DNA of 26,163 nucleotides from an uncultured Eubacteriales bacterium (GTDB lineage Bacteria > Bacillota > Clostridia > Oscillospirales > Acutalibacteraceae). The notes beneath the pieces were generated by a model. It was not told the DNA's origin and did not search any database. It saw only the letters and a list, made by a program, of their open reading frames with translations. Each line of letters begins with the position of its first letter. Position 1 is the first letter of the stretch. A program made the translations under genes and the position numbers. Positions 7,724-16,131 of the stretch are shown in pieces. Where the stretch lies: assembly GCA_934541115.1 (NCBI GenBank), contig CAKTDF010000026.1, forward strand, positions 1 through 26,163, given 5' to 3'.

Positions 7724-7737
7724 GTGTTCATGCACCG

Positions 7738-8352
7738 CTAATCCATGTAAAAATAAAAATCACATTTATCATTGCCTCGTCCTATCGTGCCTTGCCGTTC
7801 AAATGTGATGCCGCACATGTCACCGTAAACACGGTCGTCGCTTAGGCAAAAAGTACCTGTCAGTTCTTTACAGCCAAGTAATTCGCAATACTTCATATAG
7901 GGACATTGCAGAACATCGACCCTGTAATGTTTACTGTCGAATTCGATTTCTGCGAATTTGAAGCCAGCGTCTCCGTTGAACATAGTTCCTATCATCTTAT
8001 GGAAAATCTTAAAGAAAAGAGGGCGAACAAATGGAATTTTCGTCGCAATATGCAGGCGTTTTCGATCAGGCTCCACGCCTATTCTTACAGATTCCTCTAT
8101 CAAGCTTATGGATTCTTCACACGAGATATATTTAATCATCTGCAGATAAATAGCCGCCCGTGGAAAAATCATCTGTTCAGTATGTATCTTTTCTTATTTA
8201 GAAAGGTCTTTGTATTTATCACATAGTTCATTGCAAAAGCTTACTGCATCATTAACCAGAACATCGGTCTGTTCATTGCCGATTTTCTTTCTCAGTTCAC
8301 TCAAAAGATAAGAGAAACCGCCAAGCGTTTCATAATATCTTATATTGATCAT
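7738..8352 (-). pseudogene. L-2-amino-thiazoline-4-carboxylate hydrolase family gene with in-frame stop
   Basis: Reading from ATG 8352 (GGGGG nine bases upstream) the frame encodes MINIRYYETLGG to KYKDLSK for 52 codons, meets TAA at 8196-8194, and continues in the same frame without shift to 7738: EKIHTEQMIFPRAAIYLQ and onwards, about 204 codons in all. The second part carries the family signature: CPYMKYC, LGCKELT, a CxxDD turn and a final CDFYFYMD. The first part also matches the family's N-terminus in character. A single GAA to TAA change would explain the break. The family is named after an enzyme hydrolysing a thiazoline on the way to cysteine, but most members have unknown substrates. 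A shorter protein could restart at ATG 8172 (144 residues), but it would lack the N-terminal third. Confidence 0.75.
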
Positions 8353-8502
8353 AATTCTATGCCCCCGGCACTTGCAAATTCAAATTTCTGTTTATTTTTC
8401 TTTAACCTTTTTATCAAATCCGGACAAATACCAATCACAGTCAAGTACAAATAACCTGTTTTGAATCACACGATATTTCAAATTTCGTTTCGGCATTCAG
8501 TC
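8353..8502 (-). other. Short gap between rlmD and the pseudogene, possible gene remnant
   Basis: No clear terminator follows rlmD. One minus-strand frame runs about 30 codons (ending KNKQKFEFASAGGIEL) into a TGA that overlaps the pseudogene's ATG as ATGA. This is the usual mark of translational coupling, so the 3' end of a decayed upstream partner may remain here. Stops further upstream in that frame argue that nothing functional is left. Confidence 0.2.
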
Positions 8503-9882
8503 TCATATTTTAGTCAGCAATACCACGCACTCAACATGCACCGTCCGCGGGAACATATCTACCGGTGTGATCGCGTTCGTTTCATAGCCGAGCGACTTAA
8601 AAATTGCGCAATCCCTTGCGAGTGTGGCGCTGTCGCATGAAACATAAACTATTCGCTTTGGGTTCATTTTCACCGCAGCTTCAACAACGTCACGGCTGCA
8701 GCCCTTTCTCGGCGGGTCAAGAATTATCACGTCAATTTCAGTTCCGCTTTCGCTCAACCGCTTTGAGGCGCCGGAAGCATCGTCGCAAAAAAACTCGGCA
8801 TTCTCTATTTTGTTGAGTTTTGCATTCTCTTTTGCGTTTTCTATAGCCTGAGGAATGATTTCAACACCGATGACTTTCTTGGCTCTTTTCGCCATTGAAA
8901 GACCTATTGTGCCCGTTCCGCAGTAGAGATCGAGAAGAACCTCGTTCCCGGTCAGACCCGCATATTCGGCTGCTTTTTCATAGAGGATCTGCGCTCCCTC
9001 CGGGTTGACTTGGAAAAACGAAAGCGGAGATATTCTGAACCGCAGCGAACACAGCTCGTCTTCAATATATTCCTCCCCCCAAAGCGTATGACATTCCTCG
9101 GAGAGAATAACATTCGTGTCCTTTGAATTGACATTGAGAACGACACTTTTTATGTTTTCATTTTCATCAAGCAGCGCTTTGACAAGCTGTTCCTGTTTTG
9201 GAACAAAACGGCTTGTCATAACAAGACAAACCATGACCTGCCCGGTTTTAAAGCCTTTTCTTATATAAATATGGCGCAGGAGTCCTCGCTTTTCTTTTTC
9301 GTTATAAATCGAAACGCCTGCAAGTGCCGCCCAGTGTTCAACAACACGCAGTATACCCTCAAATTCAGCCGGCTGCAAAAGACAGTCGCGGCAGTCAACC
9401 ACACGATGGCTCTTTTTGGCGTAAAAGCCTATGAGCGTCTTCCCCTCCGGAGTGAGCGCAACCGGATACTGAGCTTTGTTGCGGTACCTTTCCGTGCGTC
9501 CGCCGTGGAGAATCTCTCCAACAGGAGTGTCGATCGACCCTATACGTTCAAAGGCGTCTGACACTCTCTTGCGCTTTTCACGCAGTTCCTCATCATAGGA
9601 TATGTGTCTGTATGAGCAGCCGCCGCAGGAGCTGAATGCACCGCAGTCACAGGCTATGCGATGCTTTGAGGGCTTGAGCAGCTTTTTGATTATTCCGACC
9701 GCATAGCTGCTTTTGACAAGAATGATGTACGCCAGAATGAGGTCTCCCGGAGCCGTGCCCTCAACAAAAACCGCCATTGAGTCAAAACGACCGACCCCGC
9801 TACCCTGCGAGGTCAGTGCCGTTATTTCAAGTGTTATTTCGTCGTTCTTTTTGAGAACGGCATTTTTTCGTGCTTTGCTCAT
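8503..9882 (-). CDS. rlmD: 23S rRNA (uracil-C5)-methyltransferase, RumA/RlmD family
   Basis: Uses S-adenosylmethionine to make 5-methyluridine in 23S rRNA (U1939, and in Firmicutes homologues sometimes U747 as well). The 459-residue protein has a TRAM RNA-binding domain at about 12-70, an iron-sulfur cluster motif C80-x5-C86-xx-C89 plus a later Cys in VVDCRDC, and a C-terminal Rossmann methyltransferase domain. That domain shows LDLYCGTGTIGL (SAM loop), ILDPPRKG, SCDSATLARD with the nucleophilic Cys, and HVECV at the end. Its ribosome site GAGGAATAAGG overlaps the last codons and stop of the upstream LCP gene, and the genes are 3 bases apart, so translation is probably coupled. Which uridine it modifies cannot be told from sequence alone. 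Confidence 0.92.
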   Translation of the reverse strand: MSKARKNAVLKKNDEITLEITALTSQGSGVGRFDSMAVFVEGTAPGDLILAYIILVKSSYAVGIIKKLLKPSKHRIACDCGAFSSCGGCSYRHISYDEELREKRKRVSDAFERIGSIDTPVGEILHGGRTERYRNKAQYPVALTPEGKTLIGFYAKKSHRVVDCRDCLLQPAEFEGILRVVEHWAALAGVSIYNEKEKRGLLRHIYIRKGFKTGQVMVCLVMTSRFVPKQEQLVKALLDENENIKSVVLNVNSKDTNVILSEECHTLWGEEYIEDELCSLRFRISPLSFFQVNPEGAQILYEKAAEYAGLTGNEVLLDLYCGTGTIGLSMAKRAKKVIGVEIIPQAIENAKENAKLNKIENAEFFCDDASGASKRLSESGTEIDVIILDPPRKGCSRDVVEAAVKMNPKRIVYVSCDSATLARDCAIFKSLGYETNAITPVDMFPRTVHVECVVLLTKI

Positions 9883-9885
9883 GCC

Positions 9886-10992
9886 TTATTCCTCATAGAG
9901 CGGTATTACGCCCTCATAAATAAGCTCGTGAATATAGTCAACCTCATGCGCCCAGTTCATGATTATGACCTCAAAGCCGTCCCGCAAAACGAGCTGATAC
10001 GGTTTTGCCGGAACAAGGTATTGACTTATATCCCATTTAAGATAGTTCAGAGCAGAGGCAAGCTGATACACGATCTCGCCTCTTGTCAGGTCTGTTGTAA
10101 CCAGCGGAAGAACCTGGTTGAGCAAGCTGATTGCCTGCGCGGCAGTAATATTCCTGCATTTTTGAGCGAGAGAAAGAAGAACCTTTCTTTGCCTTCCGGT
10201 TCTGTCGCGGTCAGTGTCGATTTTCCGCAGTCTTGCATATTTGAGCGCAAGATCACCGTTGAGAGTGTAGGTTCCTGCGCCGGAAAAACCGCTGTTATAC
10301 TGCTTCATTGCCTTTGACTCCGCGTTAGTCAGCGTAATGTCAACTCCGCCGAAAGCGTCGATAATTTTGATGAATGATTCAAAGGTGCAGCTTATATAAT
10401 TATCGATTCTGATTTTATAGTTCTGCTCAATAGCCTGAATGGCAAGCGGTGCTCCGCCGTAACCGTGAGCATGGCTGAGTCTGGTATTGGGATAGCCCGG
10501 AATGGCGGCATAGGCTGTTCTTGAAAGAGAAATCAGCTTGACCTTATTCACCGCTTTATTGATTGAAACGATTATCATTGAGTCTGAACGACCGTACGGA
10601 AACTTTTTGCTGCCGTTGTCAATGCCGAGCAACGCGATGTTCATGACCTGATCGCTATACCACTTTTTGCTGTCGTCAAGGTTTGCACGGATATCATCGT
10701 CGGCGTCCTTGAGGGCGTCCTTTGTGTCTTTTGAAAGCTTTCCGATGCTGTCGATATCATGGTCATCGTCATTAGCCTCGGTTGTTATTTTCTCTCCGTT
10801 TTCGTCCGTTCCGGTTTCTGCTGGTGCGGTTGAAATTGTCGGCGCCGTCTGAGGCGGCGTACCGTCATAGGCTATATTGATTTTACTCAAAAAATACACG
10901 ACGGTTCCGACAGTTGAAAGAACAAGAACAAGAATCACCGAGACAATAACGGTCAGGATCTTATGCTTTAATATAAAATTCTTAAATGCCAT
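9886..10992 (-). CDS. LytR-CpsA-Psr (LCP) family cell-wall polymer ligase
   Basis: Membrane-anchored enzyme whose family transfers undecaprenyl-linked polymers (teichoic acid, capsule or similar) onto peptidoglycan outside the cell. It has 368 residues: one N-terminal transmembrane helix (about 11-35), an acidic low-complexity linker (about 40-110), then the LCP domain. Conserved blocks are YGRSDSMIIVS, LSRTAYAAIPG, RLSHAHGYGG and LKYARLRKIDTDRDRTGRQ. The usual Asp after the Arg of the SxxRD block is Thr here. ATG 10992 is preferred over GTG 10995 because GAGG is 7 bases upstream of it. It follows the histidine kinase by about 50 bases, a gap holding a small GC hairpin, and appears to be in the same operon. 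Confidence 0.88.
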   Translation of the reverse strand: MAFKNFILKHKILTVIVSVILVLVLSTVGTVVYFLSKINIAYDGTPPQTAPTISTAPAETGTDENGEKITTEANDDDHDIDSIGKLSKDTKDALKDADDDIRANLDDSKKWYSDQVMNIALLGIDNGSKKFPYGRSDSMIIVSINKAVNKVKLISLSRTAYAAIPGYPNTRLSHAHGYGGAPLAIQAIEQNYKIRIDNYISCTFESFIKIIDAFGGVDITLTNAESKAMKQYNSGFSGAGTYTLNGDLALKYARLRKIDTDRDRTGRQRKVLLSLAQKCRNITAAQAISLLNQVLPLVTTDLTRGEIVYQLASALNYLKWDISQYLVPAKPYQLVLRDGFEVIIMNWAHEVDYIHELIYEGVIPLYEE

Positions 10993-11045
10993 CACTTTTC
11001 CTCAATTCAGGCATCGGCAAATTTTCCGACACCGTTTCCTTTTTA

Positions 11046-12329
11046 TTATTTGACTTTTTGAAGTTCTATACACACCTCAAGACCGCCGAGCGCACTGCGC
11101 CTTGCATAAATACTTCCGCCGTGACTTTCAACGATCTCGCGGCAAATTGCAAGTCCGAGTCCTGCAACCTTTCTGCCCTCATCAGAGGTATAAAGAGGTT
11201 CAAAAATAATTTCAAGCTTTTCTTCCTCAACGCCCTCTCCGCTGTCGGCAATGTTGCAATACACCTTGTCTCTGTCGCATGAAATATCAACTTCGATTTT
11301 TTTGACATCGGAGCGCATGTGCTTAACGCTGTTGCCGATAATGTTGCCCACAACGCGGCGCATTTTCATTATGTCTATCATAACAGACGCCTTCGGCGCA
11401 TTGTTGACAACAGAAAATCCAACTCCGGACATTTCAAGCTCGGCACCGTACTCACTTTCAAGAGCTTTGACGATCTCCGTGGTTGAAACCTTTTCCGTAC
11501 TCACCTGCTTTGTCATGTTATAGCCGAGATACTCGTCAAATTCATCAACAAGCTCCTGAATCTCAAGCGCTTTTTCATATACCGTGTCAAGATATTCAAG
11601 CTTGCGTTTTTCGCTTATATTGCCGCTTTTGATGCGTTCGGCATAGCCGAGAATTGAGGTCAGCGGAGTTTTGATATCATGCGAAATTGAGGCAATTATC
11701 CTTTGCTGATTTTCCTGCTGATGCTCAAGGTTGTGGGTCAAAGAAAAGAAGCGGTCATACACCTTGCCGATATATCCGCGGAAGTGATGCTTTGAAAGGG
11801 TCTTGCCTCTCTCATATTCCTCAATGAGCTGATAGAACGTTCTGTAAGGTCTCAGCATCATTGTGTATATGATAAAAATAAGCAGACACAGCGCGGAAAT
11901 ACCTATCAAAAACTCAACAAACACAAACTTTACAAGCACCTTGCTGTCGGCTGTGTAATCGCGCAGAAAATATACGGAAGACACTATCATATATGCATTG
12001 TTGCGGTACTCAAAGGCGGTTCTGACCTTGACGTCAAGCGCCGTCCAGTCACGGTCCTTTGTTCTGGTAACAATATTGTTTGAACCGTCCTCAATGACAA
12101 TGACTATGTCGCGATACTGCTCAATTATATCAGACCACTCTGCCGTGCTCTTTGTGTTTTCAAGTTTTTCTATTATCTCGTTATTATATCGCTGAAGGCT
12201 CGCCTTGTCGTTATACGCCGAATTTGTGACAGCTGTCGTTACCGAGGCATTGTATGAATACGCAAAAGCAACAATGACCGCCAAAAAAAGGAGTATCACA
12301 ACAACGTTGGCTTTTCTGTCTTTTGACAT
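11046..12329 (-). CDS. Sensor histidine kinase of a two-component system
   Basis: A 427-residue membrane kinase. Helices at about 9-27 and 135-158 flank an extracytoplasmic sensing segment of about 105 residues with no recognisable domain. There follow a linker and a HisKA domain with phospho-acceptor H217 in SISHDIKTPLTS. The HATPase domain has NIIGNSVKH (N-box), DSGEGV at 361-366 (G1) and GLGLAI at 389-394 (G2). All catalytic boxes are intact. The ribosome site AAGGGGAAG lies in the 17-base gap after the response regulator, which should be its cognate partner. The signal is unknown; the LCP ligase downstream hints at an envelope signal. Confidence 0.92.
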   Translation of the reverse strand: MSKDRKANVVVILLFLAVIVAFAYSYNASVTTAVTNSAYNDKASLQRYNNEIIEKLENTKSTAEWSDIIEQYRDIVIVIEDGSNNIVTRTKDRDWTALDVKVRTAFEYRNNAYMIVSSVYFLRDYTADSKVLVKFVFVEFLIGISALCLLIFIIYTMMLRPYRTFYQLIEEYERGKTLSKHHFRGYIGKVYDRFFSLTHNLEHQQENQQRIIASISHDIKTPLTSILGYAERIKSGNISEKRKLEYLDTVYEKALEIQELVDEFDEYLGYNMTKQVSTEKVSTTEIVKALESEYGAELEMSGVGFSVVNNAPKASVMIDIMKMRRVVGNIIGNSVKHMRSDVKKIEVDISCDRDKVYCNIADSGEGVEEEKLEIIFEPLYTSDEGRKVAGLGLAICREIVESHGGSIYARRSALGGLEVCIELQKVK

Positions 12330-12346
12330 CGTTTTCTTCCCCTTTA

Positions 12347-13030
12347 TCAGTGGGTCTTGACGAATTTATAGCCTACGCCCCAGACGGTTTTAATATACTC
12401 GTTGTTCGGGTCAAGCTTATCTCTGATGCTTTTGATATTTACGGCAACCGTACCGATATCGCCGAATTCCGTGTCCCAAACATGGCTGAATATCTGCTCG
12501 CGGGTGAGAACCTTTCCGGCGTTTTCCATCAGGTACTGAAGCAGCTGAAACTCACGCGTTGAAAACTGAATGGGCTTTTGATTTTTGAACACCTCAAAAG
12601 AGCCGGTGTGGATTTCAATATCGCCCACACGGATAACGCCTTCCTCCTCAACATCGCGGTTGCGCAACTCACGGCGAAGATGTGCTTTCACCCTCGCAAC
12701 AAGTTCTTCAACAACAAACGGCTTTGAGATATAATCGTCGCCGCCCATTTCAAGACCGAGAACCGTATCAAGCGTTTTGCCCTTTGCCGAAACAAAAATA
12801 ATCGGGCAGTCAACCTTGCTTCTGATCATTCTGCAAAGTTCAAGTCCGCTGAGCCCCGGCATCATTATGTCAAGCGTGATGAGCGAAATATCGCCGGCAT
12901 TTGCCTCAATGTAATCATACGCTTCGTTTCCGTCGGAACAGATTTTTGTTTCAAGACCCTCGTCTTCAAGCGCGTCTGAAACAAGATTGGCAATTGCGCG
13001 GTCATCGTCAATAATAAGTATGTGGCTCAT
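12347..13030 (-). CDS. OmpR/PhoB-family response regulator
   Basis: Cytosolic DNA-binding regulator of 227 residues. The receiver domain has acidic residues at 8-10 (DDD), phospho-acceptor D54 in TLDIMMPG, S81 in FVSAKG and K103 in ISKPF. The C-terminal half is a winged-helix domain, with STREFQLLQYLMENAGKVLTREQI and a final GVGYKF wing being typical. AGGAGG precedes the ATG. It is 28 bases downstream of apgM and just upstream of the kinase gene, so the pair is transcribed with a glycolytic gene. Target genes cannot be read from the sequence. Confidence 0.94.
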   Translation of the reverse strand: MSHILIIDDDRAIANLVSDALEDEGLETKICSDGNEAYDYIEANAGDISLITLDIMMPGLSGLELCRMIRSKVDCPIIFVSAKGKTLDTVLGLEMGGDDYISKPFVVEELVARVKAHLRRELRNRDVEEEGVIRVGDIEIHTGSFEVFKNQKPIQFSTREFQLLQYLMENAGKVLTREQIFSHVWDTEFGDIGTVAVNIKSIRDKLDPNNEYIKTVWGVGYKFVKTH

Positions 13031-13058
13031 ATTAAACCTCCTGTATTTTAAACGCGAA

Positions 13059-14264
13059 TTATGAAACGAACATTTTCATCAGCTCGCAGCCCTTTTCAAC
13101 AAAAACGCCTGTTGCTTTTGCAGACTCCTCATTGATTGAGTCAACGCCCTTTACTTCGCCGTTTTTGTGATAGATCATGAACGGAACGGGATCTCTCGCG
13201 TGCGTCATGGTTACTATCGGCGTCGGATGATCGGGCAAAATCATTATTTTGTAATCGTCATATTTTTCAAGCGCTTTGAGAAGCAGCGGAAGAACACGCT
13301 CGTCAATCAGCTCAATTGAATGAACCTTGTTTTCCGGCTCGTTCCTGTGACCGCATTCATCGGGCGCCTCAAAATGGATATATACGAAATCCTTTCCGCT
13401 TTCAAGCTCGTCAACAGCCGCTTGCGCCTTGCCCTCAAAGTTTGTGTCAATGTATCCGGTTGCGCCCTCAACCTCGGGTGCGTCCATTCCCGAACTCAGC
13501 GCAATGCCCTTGAGCAGGTCAACGGCGGAGATCACTGCGCCTTTGAGACCGAAAAGACTTTCAAACGACGGAAGCATCGGCTTTTTGCCCTCTCCCCAAA
13601 GCCAAATTGAATTTGCCGGGCGCTTGCCCTCGGCAATACGCTTTCGGTTGACCGGATGATCCTTCAGAAAGTCATAGCTTTCTTTCATCATGGCTATGAG
13701 CTCTTTTGCATTTTCACTTTGCGAAAGATAAGAGGCAATAACCTTTCCACTGATATCGTGCGGCGGCGTCATATTGCCGAGATCAACCGTTCCGCCGTGA
13801 ACAACAAGGCAGTGACGATAGCTGACTCCGGGATAATAAGTAAATTTATCGCTGCCGAAATGCTCCTCAACGCTTTTCATGATTTCATGCGCTTCGGCGG
13901 TTGAGATATCGCCTGCGGAGTAGTCCACCATGGTTTTGTTTTCATACGGCTCATCTTCTGAGAGCGTAACAAGATTGCAGCGCAAGGTCACGTCATCGTC
14001 ACAAAGCTTTACACCGATGCTGACAGCCTCAAGCGGCGAGCGACCGGTATAATACTTGAGCGGATCAAAGCCCATAACGCTCATATTGGCAACGTCGGAA
14101 CCGGGCTTGAGAGAATCGTCAACGGTTTTGACAAGTCCAACAATGCTCTTTTGTGCAAGAGAATCAAAAACCGGCTTTTTGGCGCACATCATAGGAGTTT
14201 TTCCGCCGAGGGCGGGAACCGGATAATCCGCCATTCCATCATAAAGAACAACAACATATTTCAT
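13059..14264 (-). CDS. apgM: Cofactor-independent phosphoglycerate mutase, ApgM type
   Basis: Expected to interconvert 3- and 2-phosphoglycerate. Members of this alkaline-phosphatase-fold branch have also been annotated as proposed homoserine kinases, so the physiological reaction is not fully secure. The protein has 401 residues, usual for the family. Metal-site and catalytic landmarks are YDGMADYP (D9), GSDVANMS at 55-62 with the probable phosphorylated serine S62, HFEAPDECGH in the C-terminal half, and LPDHPTP followed by THARDPVPF. AAGAAGGTG lies upstream of ATG 14264. First gene of the five-gene operon, with a near-consensus promoter at 14367-14395. Confidence 0.88.
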   Translation of the reverse strand: MKYVVVLYDGMADYPVPALGGKTPMMCAKKPVFDSLAQKSIVGLVKTVDDSLKPGSDVANMSVMGFDPLKYYTGRSPLEAVSIGVKLCDDDVTLRCNLVTLSEDEPYENKTMVDYSAGDISTAEAHEIMKSVEEHFGSDKFTYYPGVSYRHCLVVHGGTVDLGNMTPPHDISGKVIASYLSQSENAKELIAMMKESYDFLKDHPVNRKRIAEGKRPANSIWLWGEGKKPMLPSFESLFGLKGAVISAVDLLKGIALSSGMDAPEVEGATGYIDTNFEGKAQAAVDELESGKDFVYIHFEAPDECGHRNEPENKVHSIELIDERVLPLLLKALEKYDDYKIMILPDHPTPIVTMTHARDPVPFMIYHKNGEVKGVDSINEESAKATGVFVEKGCELMKMFVS

Positions 14265-14366
14265 ATAAACACCTTCTTATCAGAAAAAGCAGCTTGGTGC
14301 CGCCTAAATCTCAGTCAGGGAAAAAACGCACAATCGTTTTGACTATCCCCGACCGTAATCTACGTC

Positions 14367-14395
14367 ATAATAGCACATTTTGAGAACATTTTCAA
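14367..14395 (-). promoter_or_regulatory. Sigma-A promoter of the apgM operon
   Basis: On the minus strand, TTGAAA (14395-14390), a 17-base spacer and TATTAT (14372-14367). The -35 box starts one base after the nagA stop codon, so the operon has its own start immediately behind nagA. Confidence 0.72.
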
Positions 14396-14396
14396 C

Positions 14397-15506
14397 TCAG
14401 AAGACCATTTTTCCGCGGATAACAACGTGAGCAATCGTCATTTTTTTGTCAACAAAAATCAAATCGGCATTTTTGCCCTCTTTTATGCTGCCGCAAACGC
14501 CGTCCATACCAATCACTCTCGCCGGATTGACTGTGCAGGCGGCAAGCGCGTCTTTGAACGGTATGCCAAAGGAAAGCAGGTTTTTGAACTCGTCAAAAAG
14601 ATTGGTGGTGCTGCCGGCGATAGTTCCGTCTTCAAGATGAGCACGTGAATTTTTGACAATAACTTTCTGACCGCCGAGAACATACTCGCCGTCCTCGCAG
14701 CCGGCACTGCTGAGAGAATCGCTGATTGCAACAGCCCGCTTTGCACCGAGAATTTTGAACGCAAGCTTCACCGTTGCCGGCGCAAGGTGAAAACCGTCGC
14801 AGATAAGCTCCGCCGTTACACTGTCTGAAGAAAAAACCGCGCCGACAACTCCCGGTTTTCTGCTTTCAAACGGCGTCATTGCATTAAAAAGATGTGTAGC
14901 GTGGCTGAAACCGTTTTCAAAACCGGCTTGTGCCTGCTCAAAATCCGCAGCCGTGTGCGCAACGCTGCAAACGGCTTTTTTGGAAATGCTGTTTGAAAAA
15001 TCCAACGTTCCCGGCATCTCCGGAGCAAGATCCACCAACAGGATTTTTGAAATCGCGTTCAAGCGTTCAAACTCTTTTTCGTCTGCACGTCTGATGTATT
15101 TTGGATTTTGAGCACCGCGTTTTTCATAGGAGATGTAAGGACCCTCCATGTTCACGCCGTGGATATATGCACCGCGCTCATTGCCTTTGAGCTTTTCAAT
15201 TGCAAAAAGAATTTTTGAAAGTTCGCTTTCCGGCAAAGTCATTGTTGTTGGGCAAACCGAGGTTACGCCATGCTTTGCATAATACATTGAAAGCTTTTGG
15301 AGCTTATCCTCGTCGCAGTCGCACCAATCAACCTTGTCTCCGCCATGGGTATGAATATCCACAAAACCCGGCAGAACAAAGAATTCTCCCATATCCTCGC
15401 CCTCTGCCCGCTGAGAGAGAGAAGAAATGCATTCACCCTCGGTTTCAATGCTGCCGTTTTTTATTTCAAAATTTTCGTCAACATATCTGAGATTTGAAAA
15501 AAGCAT
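14397..15506 (-). CDS. nagA: N-acetylglucosamine-6-phosphate deacetylase
   Basis: Removes acetate from GlcNAc-6-phosphate to give glucosamine-6-phosphate, in recycling of wall or dietary amino sugars. Amidohydrolase-superfamily TIM barrel of 369 residues. Visible sites are GFVDIHTHGG with H52 and H54, NMEGPYIS with metal ligand E121, H184 in SVAHTAAD, H205 in SHATHLFNAM, CDGFHLAP, and the catalytic acid D263 in ISDSLSSAG. Canonical members read TDAM there, so the loop is slightly unusual but the Asp is kept. ATG 15506 is chosen for GGAGGTC upstream. An extension to 15590 would run through the promoter. No nagB is adjacent in the window. Confidence 0.92.
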   Translation of the reverse strand: MLFSNLRYVDENFEIKNGSIETEGECISSLSQRAEGEDMGEFFVLPGFVDIHTHGGDKVDWCDCDEDKLQKLSMYYAKHGVTSVCPTTMTLPESELSKILFAIEKLKGNERGAYIHGVNMEGPYISYEKRGAQNPKYIRRADEKEFERLNAISKILLVDLAPEMPGTLDFSNSISKKAVCSVAHTAADFEQAQAGFENGFSHATHLFNAMTPFESRKPGVVGAVFSSDSVTAELICDGFHLAPATVKLAFKILGAKRAVAISDSLSSAGCEDGEYVLGGQKVIVKNSRAHLEDGTIAGSTTNLFDEFKNLLSFGIPFKDALAACTVNPARVIGMDGVCGSIKEGKNADLIFVDKKMTIAHVVIRGKMVF

Positions 15507-15529
15507 AAAAGACCTCCGATCGTATAAGA

Positions 15530-15557
15530 ATAATATAGATTCAGCCGAATGAAACAA
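15530..15557 (-). promoter_or_regulatory. Sigma-A promoter of nagA
   Basis: On the minus strand TTGTTT (15557-15552), a 16-base spacer and TATTAT (15535-15530). The spacer contains the small inverted repeat ATTC-GGCT-GAAT, which could be bound by a regulator, but one site is not enough to claim it. Confidence 0.55.
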
Positions 15558-15583
15558 ATTTCGGAAAAAATCTCCAAAAAGGC

Positions 15584-15612
15584 TTGACAACCGGACAGAA
15601 ATAATATATTAT
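15584..15612 (+). promoter_or_regulatory. Sigma-A promoter of tRNA-Lys
   Basis: TTGACA (15584-15589), exactly 17 bases and TATTAT (15607-15612). This is the strongest promoter match in the window, placed 13 bases before the mature 5' end of the tRNA. Confidence 0.85.
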
Positions 15613-15625
15613 AGACAAGCTGTTT

Positions 15626-15701
15626 GATTCATTAGCTCAGTTGGCAGAGCACTTGACTTTTAATCAAGGTGTCCGGGGTTCGAATCCCCGATGGATCACC
15701 A
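15626..15701 (+). tRNA. tRNA-Lys (anticodon TTT)
   Basis: A full cloverleaf can be drawn. The acceptor arms are GATTCAT and ATGGATC, the D arm is AGCTCAGTTGGCAGAGC, and the anticodon stem CTTGA/TCAAG closes the loop CTTTTAA with anticodon TTT. The T arm CGGGGTTCGAATCCCCG is perfect. Discriminator A is followed by an encoded CCA. It marks the left boundary of the A+T-rich cassette region, which begins directly behind its 3' end. Confidence 0.97.
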
Positions 15702-15706
15702 GAGGG

Positions 15707-15738
15707 AAAGCTGCGCAGTAGCGTGGCTTTTCTTTTTT
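15707..15738 (+). terminator. Intrinsic terminator of tRNA-Lys
   Basis: AAAGC-T-GCG (15707-15715) pairs with CG-TG-GCTTT (15722-15730) with a small internal bulge, followed by TCTTTTTT. Confidence 0.7.
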
Positions 15739-15894
15739 AATTTTCAAAGTAATCTTGCTTTCTGTTCTGAACTGTGACATTGTCATTTTACACTTTTGAC
15801 GATACAAAAACAAGAGTTATGACAGTAATTTGACAAAGTGATTTTTCAGTATAGCGGAAAATGCACAAAGATTCAGACATATTAAAACGCAGCT

Positions 15895-15926
15895 GCGCCC
15901 CTTGAACTGCAAAGTTCAAAGGGCGC
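15895..15926. terminator. Strong hairpin at the left end of the cassette region
   Basis: GCGCCC-C-TTGAACT and AGTTCAA-A-GGGCGC form a 13-bp stem with one C-A mismatch and a 4-base loop. In the gene direction of the array (minus) it is the last structure before the convergent tRNA gene. An adjoining small palindrome is followed by TTTTAAT on that strand, so it may end read-through from the array. Confidence 0.5.
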
Positions 15927-15940
15927 AATATTTATCGGCT

Positions 15941-16111
15941 TTATACTAAAATGTTTGATGGGTTTGAGAAAAAGCAGAGCATGAATACGATTGAAAAGCT
16001 TATGCTGACGGTCATTTGAACGTTTTGCTTATCCGCATTAAAATACGCTTTCAAATCTTTGACCGGATATAACGGAAACGTTGTCTTTGAAACACTGCAT
16101 TTTCGCTTCAA
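15941..16111 (-). CDS. Possible 56-codon ORF with TTG start (doubtful)
   Basis: Between the tRNA and the first array gene one minus-strand frame is open for 56 codons from TTG 16111: MKRKCSVSKTTF to SNPSNILV. It has a basic start and a hydrophobic stretch, TVSISFSIVFMLCFF. There is no good ribosome site, and the start codon is weak. It may be the decayed tail of an array gene rather than a working one. The rest of 15741-16131 holds only the hairpin at 15895-15926. Confidence 0.2.
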   Translation of the reverse strand: MKRKCSVSKTTFPLYPVKDLKAYFNADKQNVQMTVSISFSIVFMLCFFSNPSNILV

Positions 16112-16131
16112 AATACATTAGAAGACTCCAC

